Origin: Ruminococcaceae bacterium OttesenSCG-928-A16
GTDB taxonomy: Bacteria > Bacillota > Clostridia > Oscillospirales > Ruminococcaceae
Direction of reading: 5' to 3'
Assembly: GCA_030267215.1 (NCBI GenBank)
Contig: JAJDJP010000006.1
Span: 1-64,000, forward strand
Length of the DNA: 64,000 nucleotides
Positions 1 to 8,370 of this stretch are shown here, piece after piece. Position numbers and translations under genes: made by a program. Below the pieces are notes generated by a model, which made no database searches, was not told where the DNA came from, and saw only the letters and a program-made list of their open reading frames with translations. Position 1 is the stretch's first letter. Each line of letters begins with the position of its first letter.

Positions 1-42
1 ACATGCGGTATAATAAGGGTCTTGTAATCCACAAGAAAAGTT

Positions 43-71
43 TTGACTTTGTTTTGGCATGGCATTTATAC
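43..71 (+). promoter_or_regulatory. Sigma-A-type promoter for the TPP enzyme
   Basis: A TTGACT -35 box is followed after 17 bases by TTATAC, about 40 bases before the start codon of the first gene. Spacing and sequence fit a vegetative promoter; no operator is evident. Confidence 0.5.
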
Positions 72-114
72 GAAAAATAAGATGTTTGTTTAATAGAAAA
101 CGAGGTGCAGGTTG

Positions 115-1902
115 ATGATACGAGTAGCCGATTATGTAGCGAAGTTTTTAAGCCAGCATGGTATCGATACTGTTTATCTGGTTTCGGGCGGCGGCATGAT
201 GTTTCTTTTGGATGGGCTTGCCTGCAATCCCGATATTACGGTAGTTAGCAACCATCACGAGCAAGCGTCGGCTATGGCAGCGGTAGCGCATGCCAAATAC
301 ACCGGCCTTGGCTGTGCCTACCTAACCACCGGTTGCGGTGGTACAAACGCCATTACCGGCGTGCTGCACGCCTGGCAAGACGGTGCCTCCTGCTTTTTTG
401 TTTCGGGGCAGTGTAAGCGTGCCGATACGATCCGTAACTCTGGCCTGGCACTGCGGCAGGTTGGTGCGCAAGAAGCCGATATTGTAGCGCTGGTAGAACC
501 CATTACCAAATATGCCGTAATGGTAAACGATCCTCAGGAAATTCGTTATCATTTGGAAAAAGCGCTGTACCTGGCCACCACCGGCCGCCCCGGCCCGGTG
601 TGGGTAGACGTGCCGCTGGACGTACAGTCTTCGTTAATTGACGAAAGCACGCTAAAACCTTTTACCCCGCCCCAAGAAGAAAAGGCCCCCTGTGCGTATG
701 CCCAACTGGTAGAAAGCCTGAAAGAGGCCAAGCGCCCGGTAATTATTGCGGGTAACGGGGTTCGGCTTTCGCACACTACCGATGCGTTTGGCGAGTTTGT
801 GAAAAAACACCAAATACCCTATGTTGCCACCCGCCTTGCGGTGGATGTGCAGCCTTTTACCGCTGATTTGTATATTGGGCGTATGGGCAGCAAGGGCACC
901 CGCGCGGCCAATTTTGCCGTACAAAATGCCGATTTGATTTTGGTGCTGGGCGCCCGGCTTAGCATTGGCACCACCGGATACGAGTACGATAAATTTGCAC
1001 CTTATGCCAAAATTGTGGTGGTGGATATTGACCCGGTAGAGCACCAAAAAAGTAGCGTTTCCATCGATGAGTTTATCGAGTGTGATTTGCGGGACTTTTT
1101 TGCGGATTTCCCCCAAAATGGTTACCAAGCCCCAGCGGCGTGGCGTGCAAAATGCCTGGAGTGGAAGGAAATGTTCCCCCTGTATGCCAAAGAAACCCAC
1201 ACCAACGAAAATGGTATCGATTTGTACTATTTTACCGATTGCTTGTCTCGCAGCCTTGCAGGGGATGATGTGGTGGTAGCCGATGCGGGCTCGGCCACCA
1301 ATGTGCCGGCGCAGGCCCTTATTTTAACCGATAAAAGGCAGCGGTATATTACCAGCGGCGGCCAAGCCGAAATGGGCTTTACGCTGCCGGCAACCGTTGG
1401 CCTGTGCATGGCAAGCGGGCACCGTGCCATCGGCATTACCGGCGATGGTTCGCTGCAGATGAATATTCAGGAGTTGCAAACCATTGCGCACTATAACCTG
1501 CCGGCTAAAATTTTTGTGTGGAACAACGCCGGTTACTTGTCTATTCGCAACACGCAAAACGCCTATTTCGAGGGGCGTAAGCTGGGCAGCGATTATGAAA
1601 GTGGTGTAACCTTCCCCGATTTACGCAAGCTGGCCGATGCCTATGGCATTAAGTATATTTTGGCCGATAAGCCCGAGAATATGATGAAGGATATTGCGGA
1701 TACCTTGGCTGGAGACATGCCGGTGATTTGCGAAGTGATGTGTGACCCCGGCCAGCAAACCATTCCTTCGGTTACTTCGCGCGTGCGCGAAGATGGCAAG
1801 ATGGAATCTTCGCCGCTGGATGATATGGCACCTTTTTTACCGCGCGATGTATACGAAGCGCAGTGTGTGGCAAAGCTAGAGGGCGAAGAGCAAAAGAAAT
1901 AA
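115..1902 (+). CDS. Thiamine-diphosphate-dependent acetolactate-synthase-like enzyme
   Basis: About 595 residues with the three-domain layout of the acetohydroxyacid synthase/pyruvate oxidase superfamily. The N-terminal PYR domain has the conserved Glu in NHHEQASAMA near residue 50, a Rossmann-like central domain follows, and the C-terminal PP domain has the ThDP/Mg motif ITGDGSLQMN...WNNAGY near residues 445-475. ATG at 115 is preferred over TTG at 112 because GAGGTG sits 7-8 bases upstream. The family decarboxylates a 2-keto acid and transfers the activated aldehyde. Close relatives with the SGGGMMFLLDGL start are often found in surface-polysaccharide loci, so a sugar-branching or sugar-precursor role is possible. 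That is inference, and the substrate cannot be read from the sequence. The gene stands alone here, followed by a hairpin. Confidence 0.8.
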   Translation: MIRVADYVAKFLSQHGIDTVYLVSGGGMMFLLDGLACNPDITVVSNHHEQASAMAAVAHAKYTGLGCAYLTTGCGGTNAITGVLHAWQDGASCFFVSGQCKRADTIRNSGLALRQVGAQEADIVALVEPITKYAVMVNDPQEIRYHLEKALYLATTGRPGPVWVDVPLDVQSSLIDESTLKPFTPPQEEKAPCAYAQLVESLKEAKRPVIIAGNGVRLSHTTDAFGEFVKKHQIPYVATRLAVDVQPFTADLYIGRMGSKGTRAANFAVQNADLILVLGARLSIGTTGYEYDKFAPYAKIVVVDIDPVEHQKSSVSIDEFIECDLRDFFADFPQNGYQAPAAWRAKCLEWKEMFPLYAKETHTNENGIDLYYFTDCLSRSLAGDDVVVADAGSATNVPAQALILTDKRQRYITSGGQAEMGFTLPATVGLCMASGHRAIGITGDGSLQMNIQELQTIAHYNLPAKIFVWNNAGYLSIRNTQNAYFEGRKLGSDYESGVTFPDLRKLADAYGIKYILADKPENMMKDIADTLAGDMPVICEVMCDPGQQTIPSVTSRVREDGKMESSPLDDMAPFLPRDVYEAQCVAKLEGEEQKK

Positions 1903-1961
1903 ACAAAAATTTATAAAGTTTTGCTATTATGCCAAGATAGTGTTTACATTTTGAAAGACTT

Positions 1962-2010
1962 ATGGTAGAATAATATCTGCACCGAATGGATGCAGATATT
2001 ATTCTACCAT
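1962..2010. repeat. 20-bp perfect inverted repeat downstream of the TPP gene
   Basis: Arms of 20 bases (1962-1981 and 1991-2010) match perfectly around a 9-base loop. No T-run follows, so it is not a canonical intrinsic terminator, though it may still stop or stabilise the transcript. It lies just outside the integrative island. Confidence 0.6.
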
Positions 2011-2052
2011 CCTATTTGCTGTGTGGTGCGCTTTTTTAAAACAATTGAATAA

Positions 2053-2158
2053 TCCTCAATAGCTCAGTCGGTAGGACAAGCGTAGCGCGTTACACCGGAA
2101 AACTGAGCGGACAGACACAAAAGTTATCTGCCGAATAATTGACGCAGGTACGATATAT
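2053..2158 (+). repeat. 106-bp unit A: tRNA-Asn 5' half joined to element end (attL-like)
   Basis: The unit opens with the first 22 bases of tRNA-Asn (TCCTCAATAGCTCAGTCGG plus TAG) and then leaves the tRNA exactly at TAG (2072-2074). It continues into GACAAGCGTAGCGCGTTAC and related sequence. The next 106 bases are a roughly 90% identical second copy. The break point equals the start of the tRNA homology at the right end of the island, so this reads as a left attachment junction from an integration event. Confidence 0.7.
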
Positions 2159-2264
2159 TCCTCAATAGCTCAGTCGGTAGGACAAGCGTAACGCATTACA
2201 CCGGAAAACTGAGCGGATAGACACAAAAGTTACCTGCTAAATAAATAACGCAGGTACGACATAA
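2159..2264 (+). repeat. 106-bp unit B: attL of the CRISPR-bearing element
   Basis: Second tandem copy of the tRNA 5' half plus element arm, with TAG at 2178-2180. The arm GACAAGCGTAACGCATTAC, then ACCGG, is the near-perfect reverse complement of the sequence left of TAG in attR (19909-19931). Joining the two arms around TAG gives a nearly palindromic site, the form expected of a serine-integrase attP. The unit also holds ACCTGC/GCAGGT arms near its end. Confidence 0.72.
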
Positions 2265-2340
2265 TCCTCAATAGCTCAGTCGGTAGAGCATGCGGCTGTT
2301 AACCGCAGGGTCGTTGGTTCGAGTCCAACTTGGGGAGCCA
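2265..2340 (+). tRNA. tRNA-Asn (anticodon GTT)
   Basis: A complete 76-base gene with encoded CCA. The acceptor stem is TCCTCAA/TTGGGGA, the D arm GCTCAGTCGGTAGAGC, the anticodon arm TGCGG-CTGTTAA-CCGCA with GTT at 2298-2300, and the T arm has GGTTCGAGTCC. It lies 84 bases inside the inferred left crossover, so the element appears to carry an intact copy while the chromosomal gene is split. Confidence 0.95.
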
Positions 2341-2342
2341 GA

Positions 2343-2380
2343 AAAACCCGTTGAATCGTAAGATTTGACGGGTTTTCTTC
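2343..2380 (+). terminator. Intrinsic terminator after tRNA-Asn
   Basis: AAAACCCGT pairs with ACGGGTTTT across a 16-base loop, and a T-rich tail (TTTTCTTCT) follows directly after the tRNA. Confidence 0.65.
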
Positions 2381-2460
2381 TGTGCTCTCTAGTACTGTAC
2401 GCATGCAGGGCCTTTGTGCTACCAAATGAGTGTGTAGAGGAAAAGGCGCATTAAAATGCC
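2377..2460. repeat. Post-tRNA direct repeat, left copy
   Basis: This 84-base segment (CTCTCTAGTACTGTAC ... AAAATGCC) recurs, diverged, at 20107-20188 beyond the right tRNA fragment. The pair shows that the tRNA-Asn flank was duplicated along with the element ends. The stretch from here to the Nudix gene (about 2483-2776) shows no convincing gene. Confidence 0.65.
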
Positions 2461-2482
2461 TCGGCCAGCAAGCTGGCCGAGG
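2459..2482. repeat. Perfect GC-rich hairpin
   Basis: CCTCGGCCAGC and GCTGGCCGAGG form an 11-bp perfect stem with an AA loop. No T-run follows, so its role as a terminator or protein site is unknown. Confidence 0.5.
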
Positions 2483-2776
2483 TCACAATAAAAGCTTGTT
2501 ATATGGTGAAAGACATGGGATAATGAGCGCAACAGATAAGAGCGAGTGATGTCTCCTTGAAGCTTGGCTTGTCCTATCATGGGCGATTCGGCTCACAGCC
2601 AGCCAGGGGTTTTGGTGCTCTGATTTTTTCAGGCAACTACCAATAGCTGGAAGCCAAGGGGAAAATCACGAACCCACTGCTGGCGAAGTCGATCGTAAAA
2701 TGTGAAAAGCCATCTTTACTATCCTTGGTGAGCATGGGCTGTGTGGAGTGATGTTACCGAAGAAAGAGGTTTGACT

Positions 2777-3259
2777 ATGAGTATTAGAAATGCGACTAAA
2801 GCAATTATTTTACATGACAACAAGATTCTGCTCAACAAGTGCCATGCTCCTGATATTGGTGGCTACTTTGCTTTACCAGGCGGTGGACAAAACCAATATG
2901 AGACAATGGAAGAAGCTGTTATTAGAGAGTGTTTGGAAGAAACAGGGTATACTGTTGTTCCCGATGCCTTTGTCGCGCTATATGAGGAAATCTACGTACG
3001 TGAATCCGTCAGAGAAAAGTATCCTGACTATTCACATAAGGTTCTACACATTTTCCGGTGTTCGATAGTCAACGCAAAAAAGGGTATTCCATTAGAATGG
3101 GATTCTTGGCAGTTAGATTGTGTTTGGATAGATTTGGATAAGGTTGATTCTACTAATCTTCTACCATCGATAGTTAGAGAAAATCTGAACCATTTGATTC
3201 ATTCTGAGATTCCATTGTATTTAGGCTCGCACTTTATTGATTTTGAAAAAACCGTTTAA
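2777..3259 (+). CDS. Nudix hydrolase
   Basis: 160 residues with a full Nudix box near residues 34-56 (GGGQNQYETMEEAVIRECLE, then ETG), fitting Gx5Ex7REUxEExGU. The family cleaves nucleoside diphosphates linked to another group, and the substrate here is unknown. ATG at 2777 is chosen over the longer frame from 2741 because AGAGG precedes it and homology begins there. The gene is more AT-rich than the chromosomal genes and is the first gene inside the island, so it is probably cargo. A link to CRISPR nucleotide signalling is conceivable but unsupported. Confidence 0.8.
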   Translation: MSIRNATKAIILHDNKILLNKCHAPDIGGYFALPGGGQNQYETMEEAVIRECLEETGYTVVPDAFVALYEEIYVRESVREKYPDYSHKVLHIFRCSIVNAKKGIPLEWDSWQLDCVWIDLDKVDSTNLLPSIVRENLNHLIHSEIPLYLGSHFIDFEKTV

Positions 3260-3466
3260 TCGGATATTGCTCTTTTGATTTTCATAACCACTCTCGAAAC
3301 TTCACAAAAAAACACACCTATGACGAGTCTTTGAAGTAACGTTGGAGTTTTAAAGAAACAATTAAAATCAAAAATTCGGAAAGGTATTGGCTTATTCCAC
3401 CCGATGGTGTAAAATTTTGATGAATCGATATTTTTGGAGTTTTGATGACTGTAAGGAGACGGAAAT

Positions 3467-4690
3467 ATGGGCGAATTTAATTTAGAAGCATATCAATTGG
3501 TTATTCAGCTACAGCAATTAACCCCGATGATTCATTTCCAACACAATGAGTATGGCGTAACACCGCGTGCCAGTGAGGTAAAGCCAAAGTTGGACCGGTT
3601 TATTATCGCCCAGTTTGGCGGCATTGAAAAACTACGTAAAGAGCATGGTAATTGGATTGATCGTGAGCACGGTTCGCTGAAATACAAAATGACTTTTGTT
3701 AGGGAGAATAGTTCCCAATCAGTAGATATTCCATACATGCTATTTTACGCCAACATGGGTGAAGAGCGAAAAAGAAACCCAATCAAAATGCTTGTCGGAG
3801 ATTGCAAAATGACCATATTGTGTGCTGTGCCATCTTTGAAAGATTATATTGAAGAGAGTATTTCTACTTTTTTTGTCACCCATACATTTGGTATGATGCA
3901 GGGAAAGGGTTTTGGAGGATATCTTCCCCAAAACTATCAGCCCTCTGAAAAAGATATTTGCGCGGCAATCAAAAAGGTATATCAATGCAAATCTGTTTAC
4001 AGTTTGGATACCTTGCCGCCAATTATAGTATCAAAAGGACAAAACCATCTGGGGAAATGGATAACCCCGCGAAATGTATTTGATGATATTATAAAGCCGT
4101 TTCATAGCATAATGAAGTCAGGAGTGAACTTTGGGGTATATGAACGCTCTTTTCTGTTCCAACATTTTCACAAAAACCCGAATATCCAGTACGGCAATGA
4201 CAAAGCTTTCGTAAAAGCCAAGGGTATTGCTCCTGTGGTGTATAAAATCAGAAACTTAGCCAATGGTGAGCACAAACGTAAGTACGAAAACTTTAAATAT
4301 GTGCGCGCATTGCTCGGGGTTACAGGAAAGGTTGAATACATTCAAGGCCTTGATGCAAATGACAAGCCGCTGAAAAATAGTAAGGGTAAAGTGATCAAAG
4401 AGATAATAACCATCAAGGGGATGAGCGGGATTGAGAGATTTGCTTCCCCTGTTAGATACAGAATAATTGGCCACAAGCTATATATATTTGCCACACCCAT
4501 CGAAGATGAAATTCATGGTGCACCTTTTCAATTTCAATCCAGCATAGGAACAGAGAGTATTTCTGTGCCAGATGCCCATGATTTTGATATTGATACTTTT
4601 CTGTCCGACTTTATAACCCATATAAATAATGATCCCGTAGCTCGGAGAGCTGCACGATTCAGTAATGAAAAATTCTTGGAGGTGAAATAA
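3467..4690 (+). CDS. cmr1: Cmr1-like RAMP protein of the type III-B effector
   Basis: 407 residues. The N-terminus has the RAMP start typical of Cmr1 (QQLTPMIHFQ ... ASEVKPKLDRFI, residues 15-46). Cmr1 caps the 3' side of the crRNA in the Cmr complex. AAGGAG sits 8 bases before ATG, and the stop TAA abuts the ATG of cas10, so this is the first gene of a tightly packed operon. The remainder is poorly conserved and I assign it mainly from the N-terminal motif and gene order. The gene is AT-rich compared with chromosomal neighbours. Confidence 0.75.
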   Translation: MGEFNLEAYQLVIQLQQLTPMIHFQHNEYGVTPRASEVKPKLDRFIIAQFGGIEKLRKEHGNWIDREHGSLKYKMTFVRENSSQSVDIPYMLFYANMGEERKRNPIKMLVGDCKMTILCAVPSLKDYIEESISTFFVTHTFGMMQGKGFGGYLPQNYQPSEKDICAAIKKVYQCKSVYSLDTLPPIIVSKGQNHLGKWITPRNVFDDIIKPFHSIMKSGVNFGVYERSFLFQHFHKNPNIQYGNDKAFVKAKGIAPVVYKIRNLANGEHKRKYENFKYVRALLGVTGKVEYIQGLDANDKPLKNSKGKVIKEIITIKGMSGIERFASPVRYRIIGHKLYIFATPIEDEIHGAPFQFQSSIGTESISVPDAHDFDIDTFLSDFITHINNDPVARRAARFSNEKFLEVK

Positions 4691-6175
4691 ATGCCTGCCA
4701 CCTACATAGGAATAACCATCGGCCCCATATATGATACCATTCGCCTGTCCAGCACACCTGCGGCGTTGTGGGCGGCAAGTTATCTGTATTCACACATAGC
4801 AAAGCGGATTTGTGAGGAAACAGTTTCCCAAATCAAGGATGGAGACAAAGCGGCAATCATTACGCCTTATTTTTGCGGCAATACGGCCAAGATGGATGAG
4901 GGGGTTGGGCTATTCCACGACCGCATCATTTTTGAAACAGATAGGCCAAGCATAGATATGGGTATAATTCAAAACATTTTCGGTTTGGTGAAAGATGAGA
5001 TAGCACAACTGCTGAATGACCAAACCGGGTGGATCCAGAGCTATTTGCAGTTTCACGCGGTGGCGTTTGAAAGTGATGATAATCCTATTTTAGATTCGTC
5101 CCCATATCTTGATGCGATTGAACTGGCAAAGTCTTTCCCAGATAAAACGGCAAATAACCCGTTGGCAGAGTTGTTTGAAAGTGCAGATAAAAATACGCGT
5201 ATCCGTATGCAGATTAAGGACGGACTGCATCTTTCTTCATGGCCGCTTTTCTCTGGCGAACCGCAATTTCAGAGCCGTTTGCCAGATATGGAATATATTG
5301 TTGGAAAAAAATCGGAGACAAAGCGTTGTTTGCAAAACAGAGAAAAACTATATGAAAAGCCGTATTCCTACTACGCGATCGTGCAGTCTGATGGAGATAA
5401 GTTTGGTGAGTACATTGCCAGTCACGAGCCCTTGGAAGCTTCTCGGAAATGCTTGGATTTTTGCTTAGCGGCGGCAGAAATGATACAAGGTTATGGCGGT
5501 GTAACTATTTATGCCGGTGGTGATGACTTGTTATTTCTTGCCCCTTTGTGGGAGAAGCCAAATGAACCAGACGTGGGAAATCGTAGAAATATTTTGGAGT
5601 TTTTGTTGGAAGTTAAAGAGAAATTTTGTGATGTGTTTGGCAGTGATGGGCCAACTATCTCATTTGGCGTGGCGGTTCGCTTTTATAAATATCCGCTGTA
5701 CGAAGCGTTTGACGAAGCCTATAGCCTATTGTTTCGTAAGGCAAAGGCAACCCGCAACTCGTTGGCACTTTCGCTTCGCAAACACAGCGGGCAAAACGCA
5801 GAGTTTGTTTTGGAACAATTCGATGATAGTGAAATTTCCCGGATACTCTCGGGGATGATTGTAAAAAGAAAAGATGGGGATTTTCTGCAATCAACAGCAA
5901 CCAAGCTATGGCAGTTTCGGCCACTGTTTGCGCAAGCTCTGTCAATGAATGATAACGCTGTAAAAAATGTGTTCGAAAACATATTTGATAGTGAGATCCA
6001 CACGAAGTATCAAAGTGAATTGGATGAGGTACGGGAACTTCTTCTTTGCCTTAACGATCAAAAGACACCAGAGGAAAGGCTGCAAGAGCTGGATGCTTTA
6101 TTGAGATTTGTGAAGTTTTTCAGCGAAAAAGGAAGGGAGGATGACGAAGGTGGACTTAATGAGGCTGAGGGTTGA
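4691..6175 (+). CDS. cas10: Cas10 (Cmr2) lacking the HD nuclease domain
   Basis: 494 residues, well short of classical Cmr2. The protein opens directly with the first palm-type segment (residues 5-40, ALWAASYLYSHIAKRI) and has no N-terminal HD motif. The cyclase palm is intact, with SDGDKFGEY at about 233-241 and IYAGGDDLLF at about 273-282, so nucleotide second-messenger synthesis is expected. Without HD it should lack the ssDNase, which makes ancillary effectors the main output. It is known that CorA-associated type III-B systems use such Cas10 proteins and that one was shown to make SAM-AMP; that this one does so is inference. It overlaps the start of cmr3. Confidence 0.92.
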   Translation: MPATYIGITIGPIYDTIRLSSTPAALWAASYLYSHIAKRICEETVSQIKDGDKAAIITPYFCGNTAKMDEGVGLFHDRIIFETDRPSIDMGIIQNIFGLVKDEIAQLLNDQTGWIQSYLQFHAVAFESDDNPILDSSPYLDAIELAKSFPDKTANNPLAELFESADKNTRIRMQIKDGLHLSSWPLFSGEPQFQSRLPDMEYIVGKKSETKRCLQNREKLYEKPYSYYAIVQSDGDKFGEYIASHEPLEASRKCLDFCLAAAEMIQGYGGVTIYAGGDDLLFLAPLWEKPNEPDVGNRRNILEFLLEVKEKFCDVFGSDGPTISFGVAVRFYKYPLYEAFDEAYSLLFRKAKATRNSLALSLRKHSGQNAEFVLEQFDDSEISRILSGMIVKRKDGDFLQSTATKLWQFRPLFAQALSMNDNAVKNVFENIFDSEIHTKYQSELDEVRELLLCLNDQKTPEERLQELDALLRFVKFFSEKGREDDEGGLNEAEG

Positions 6176-7184
6176 ACTAACACCCCCTGAACCGTATTTT
6201 TTGGGCGGCGAACGTATCTTTGAAATTGGCGATGGCAACAAGCATTATTTTATCCGTTCGCTGCAAACACCGCCCCAAACAACATTGTTTGGCATTCTGC
6301 GGTACCTTGGTATTTCAAACCCTTCGCCGGACATGTCTTTCGATGCGGACAATATTGGCAAAAATAGTTTTCATCTTTTAAATGCCACTTGTGACACGCC
6401 TGCATTTGGTAAAATTCAAGGGATATCGCCGTTGTATTTAGCCGACAGTTCCGATTTTTACTATATCCCTACGCCGTTTGATCATAAAGTGGGCGAAGAA
6501 AACCGGGATGGACTGGAATATGAGCCGTTTACAGACTATATTGAAGATTTTTTAAAAACGAAAAAATACCCGCGCGATTATACAGCAAAGTATGGGGTGG
6601 CAGACAGCTGGACGTGTATTGCACCCGGGCCAAACTACAAAAAAACGTATAAGAATCTGTTTGGAAGAGATGTTCGCACAAGAATTGATAAGATCAACAC
6701 GAAAAAAGCGTTTGTTAAAAAAGAACACGTCTACCTAAAAAAAGGTTTTTCGTTTGTGTTCTTTGCCAGCGTTGCCGATGATTTTAATTTTGTTACAGAA
6801 AGGTTTGTTCAACCTGGATTTTTAGCAAAGGTTGAAAAGGCCGGCGCAGAACCAATGATACCGGGGGATTTGCTACAACCCGGGATGATATATGCTCAGT
6901 CGGATATTTATTTGAGCAGCGAGGAGGCAAACCGGCTTTACAGTATGTGTTCTTTCACATGCGTGCAGACAAAAGAGTTTCGGGGCAGAACAACAAACCC
7001 GGAAGCAAAAACTGTTGGAGAGCGGTTTAAGCGGTATGAACAAACAGCCACCCTTATTCAAAGTGGGAGTGTATTTATTCCGGCAGAGGGACAAAAAGAA
7101 AATGCTGTGGAAATACTAACGGGCAATGCCCATGCAAGAATTGCGGGTTTCAATCATATTGTTACAGGGGGAACGGCGTTATGA
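6159..7184 (+). CDS. cmr3: Cmr3, type III-B RAMP protein
   Basis: About 341 residues. The start VELTPPEPYFLGGE and the QTPPQTTLFGILRYLG segment (about residues 30-50) are typical of Cmr3, which contacts Cas10 and the crRNA 5' handle. Two starts are possible. ATG at 6141 lies right against a GGGAGG, while ATG at 6159 has AAGGTGG at normal spacing and gives the family-like N-terminus, so I use 6159. The gene overlaps cas10 upstream and cmr4 by 4 bases downstream, suggesting translational coupling. Confidence 0.88.
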   Translation: MRLRVELTPPEPYFLGGERIFEIGDGNKHYFIRSLQTPPQTTLFGILRYLGISNPSPDMSFDADNIGKNSFHLLNATCDTPAFGKIQGISPLYLADSSDFYYIPTPFDHKVGEENRDGLEYEPFTDYIEDFLKTKKYPRDYTAKYGVADSWTCIAPGPNYKKTYKNLFGRDVRTRIDKINTKKAFVKKEHVYLKKGFSFVFFASVADDFNFVTERFVQPGFLAKVEKAGAEPMIPGDLLQPGMIYAQSDIYLSSEEANRLYSMCSFTCVQTKEFRGRTTNPEAKTVGERFKRYEQTATLIQSGSVFIPAEGQKENAVEILTGNAHARIAGFNHIVTGGTAL

Positions 7185-7987
7185 AATATATATTCAAAAT
7201 GAAGTGTGTTACCAATATGCATGTTGGCAGTGGTGAAGAAAACTACAGTATCGTCGATAATGAGGTTCAAAAGGATGTTATATTGTCGGATGTTCCGGCA
7301 ATTCATTCGTCCGGTGTAAAGGGTGCGTTAAAGGAACATTATAAAACAGTTGTAAAGATGCCTTATGAGGAAATTCTTCGCATTTTTGGCGACGAGGAGC
7401 AAACGGAAGAAAAAGGCATAAGGGTGAAGCAGAGCAAACCCGGAGCCTATACGTTTTTTGGCGCCAAGCTTGTTGCCCGTCCGCTGAGGGTATCTGACGG
7501 AGATAAGCCTTATTTGCTTGCCACCGGAAACGACATATTACGTGATTTTTCTGATTTTCTTGCAGGATTGGGGTTAGAGGAGTTTTTCCAATTTGAAACC
7601 GATATTGCCGCAACAAATGGCAGTTACTTTGTTGTTACCGATGGTGCGACAGAACTGGAAGGGCATGTGGTGCAGCAACAACCTGCCGTTGAAGGCGTAG
7701 AAAAGATAATTGGAACACCGTATGCTGTTGCCAATTCCCTAAGGGATTTTAGCTTGCCGGTGATAGCCCGCAATGTTTTGGATGAGCACGGAAAAAGCAA
7801 AAACCTGTGGTATGAGGAAGTAGTTCCACACCAGAGCATTTTCTATTTTGTAATTCTAACGCCAGGCGATGAAGAGATTGCCTTGCCGTTGCACAACGAA
7901 ACCATACAGTTTGGCGGCAATGCATCCATTGGGCAGGGGTATGCAAAAATAACACAGGTATACCCCTCGAAGGAGGCAGTAGAATGA
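7181..7987 (+). CDS. cmr4: Cmr4, target-RNA-cleaving backbone subunit
   Basis: 268 residues. The N-terminus matches the Cmr4 RAMP fold (NMHVGSGEENYSIVDNEVQK), with Asp27 in the VDNEVQ loop as the likely slicer residue by analogy to the loop aspartate of characterised Cmr4 proteins. IHSSGVKGAL (about 41-50) and the C-terminal GGNASIGQGYAK glycine-rich loop are also typical. Several copies form the helical filament that cuts bound RNA every six bases. ATGA overlaps with both neighbours place it mid-operon. Confidence 0.92.
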   Translation: MKYIFKMKCVTNMHVGSGEENYSIVDNEVQKDVILSDVPAIHSSGVKGALKEHYKTVVKMPYEEILRIFGDEEQTEEKGIRVKQSKPGAYTFFGAKLVARPLRVSDGDKPYLLATGNDILRDFSDFLAGLGLEEFFQFETDIAATNGSYFVVTDGATELEGHVVQQQPAVEGVEKIIGTPYAVANSLRDFSLPVIARNVLDEHGKSKNLWYEEVVPHQSIFYFVILTPGDEEIALPLHNETIQFGGNASIGQGYAKITQVYPSKEAVE

Positions 7988-8370
7988 ATAAGCGCAAAGT
8001 AGACAGCCTTATTCCGGAAGCGTACTGCGTTTTAAAGGAAGTGGGGATAGCCGATAAGAGCGGAAAAATTGACAAAGGCTTGCGTGGGCAAATTTCTTCG
8101 TTTGGGGCATCGGTATCCACCGGTAGCCTGCTTGCAGCCATTTCTTTTTTCAGTGCGCGAGGCGGGGCGGCAGTTCCGCGTGAGCTTTTGATGCAGGCCA
8201 TTGGGAAGCTTATTCAACAGGATGATTTATTTGCTTATGTACAAAAAGCAGGGGAACGCCGGGCAAAGGAGGAAATAATTAACGCCGCAATTGCGCTGAA
8301 GCTGGCAATGAATCTTTATGAATTATGGGAGGGAGAGCGATATGCAAAATCTGAACTATCTCCTGAATAA
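7984..8370 (+). CDS. cmr5: Cmr5, small helical subunit
   Basis: 128 residues, predicted mostly alpha-helical, located between cmr4 and cmr6 as in other Cmr operons. Cmr5 forms the minor filament of the complex. The start overlaps the cmr4 stop (ATGA), and the gene overlaps the cmr6 start by about 29 bases. The assignment rests on size, composition and position more than on a strong motif. Confidence 0.8.
   Translation: MNKRKVDSLIPEAYCVLKEVGIADKSGKIDKGLRGQISSFGASVSTGSLLAAISFFSARGGAAVPRELLMQAIGKLIQQDDLFAYVQKAGERRAKEEIINAAIALKLAMNLYELWEGERYAKSELSPE

Noticed and set aside
652-1200. 182-residue minus-strand ORF within the TPP gene
   Set aside because: Shadow of a strong plus-strand coding frame with family motifs; no ribosome site.
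2053-2264. Two further tRNA genes in the 106-bp units
   Set aside because: Only the first 22 bases match tRNA-Asn; the anticodon and T arms are missing.
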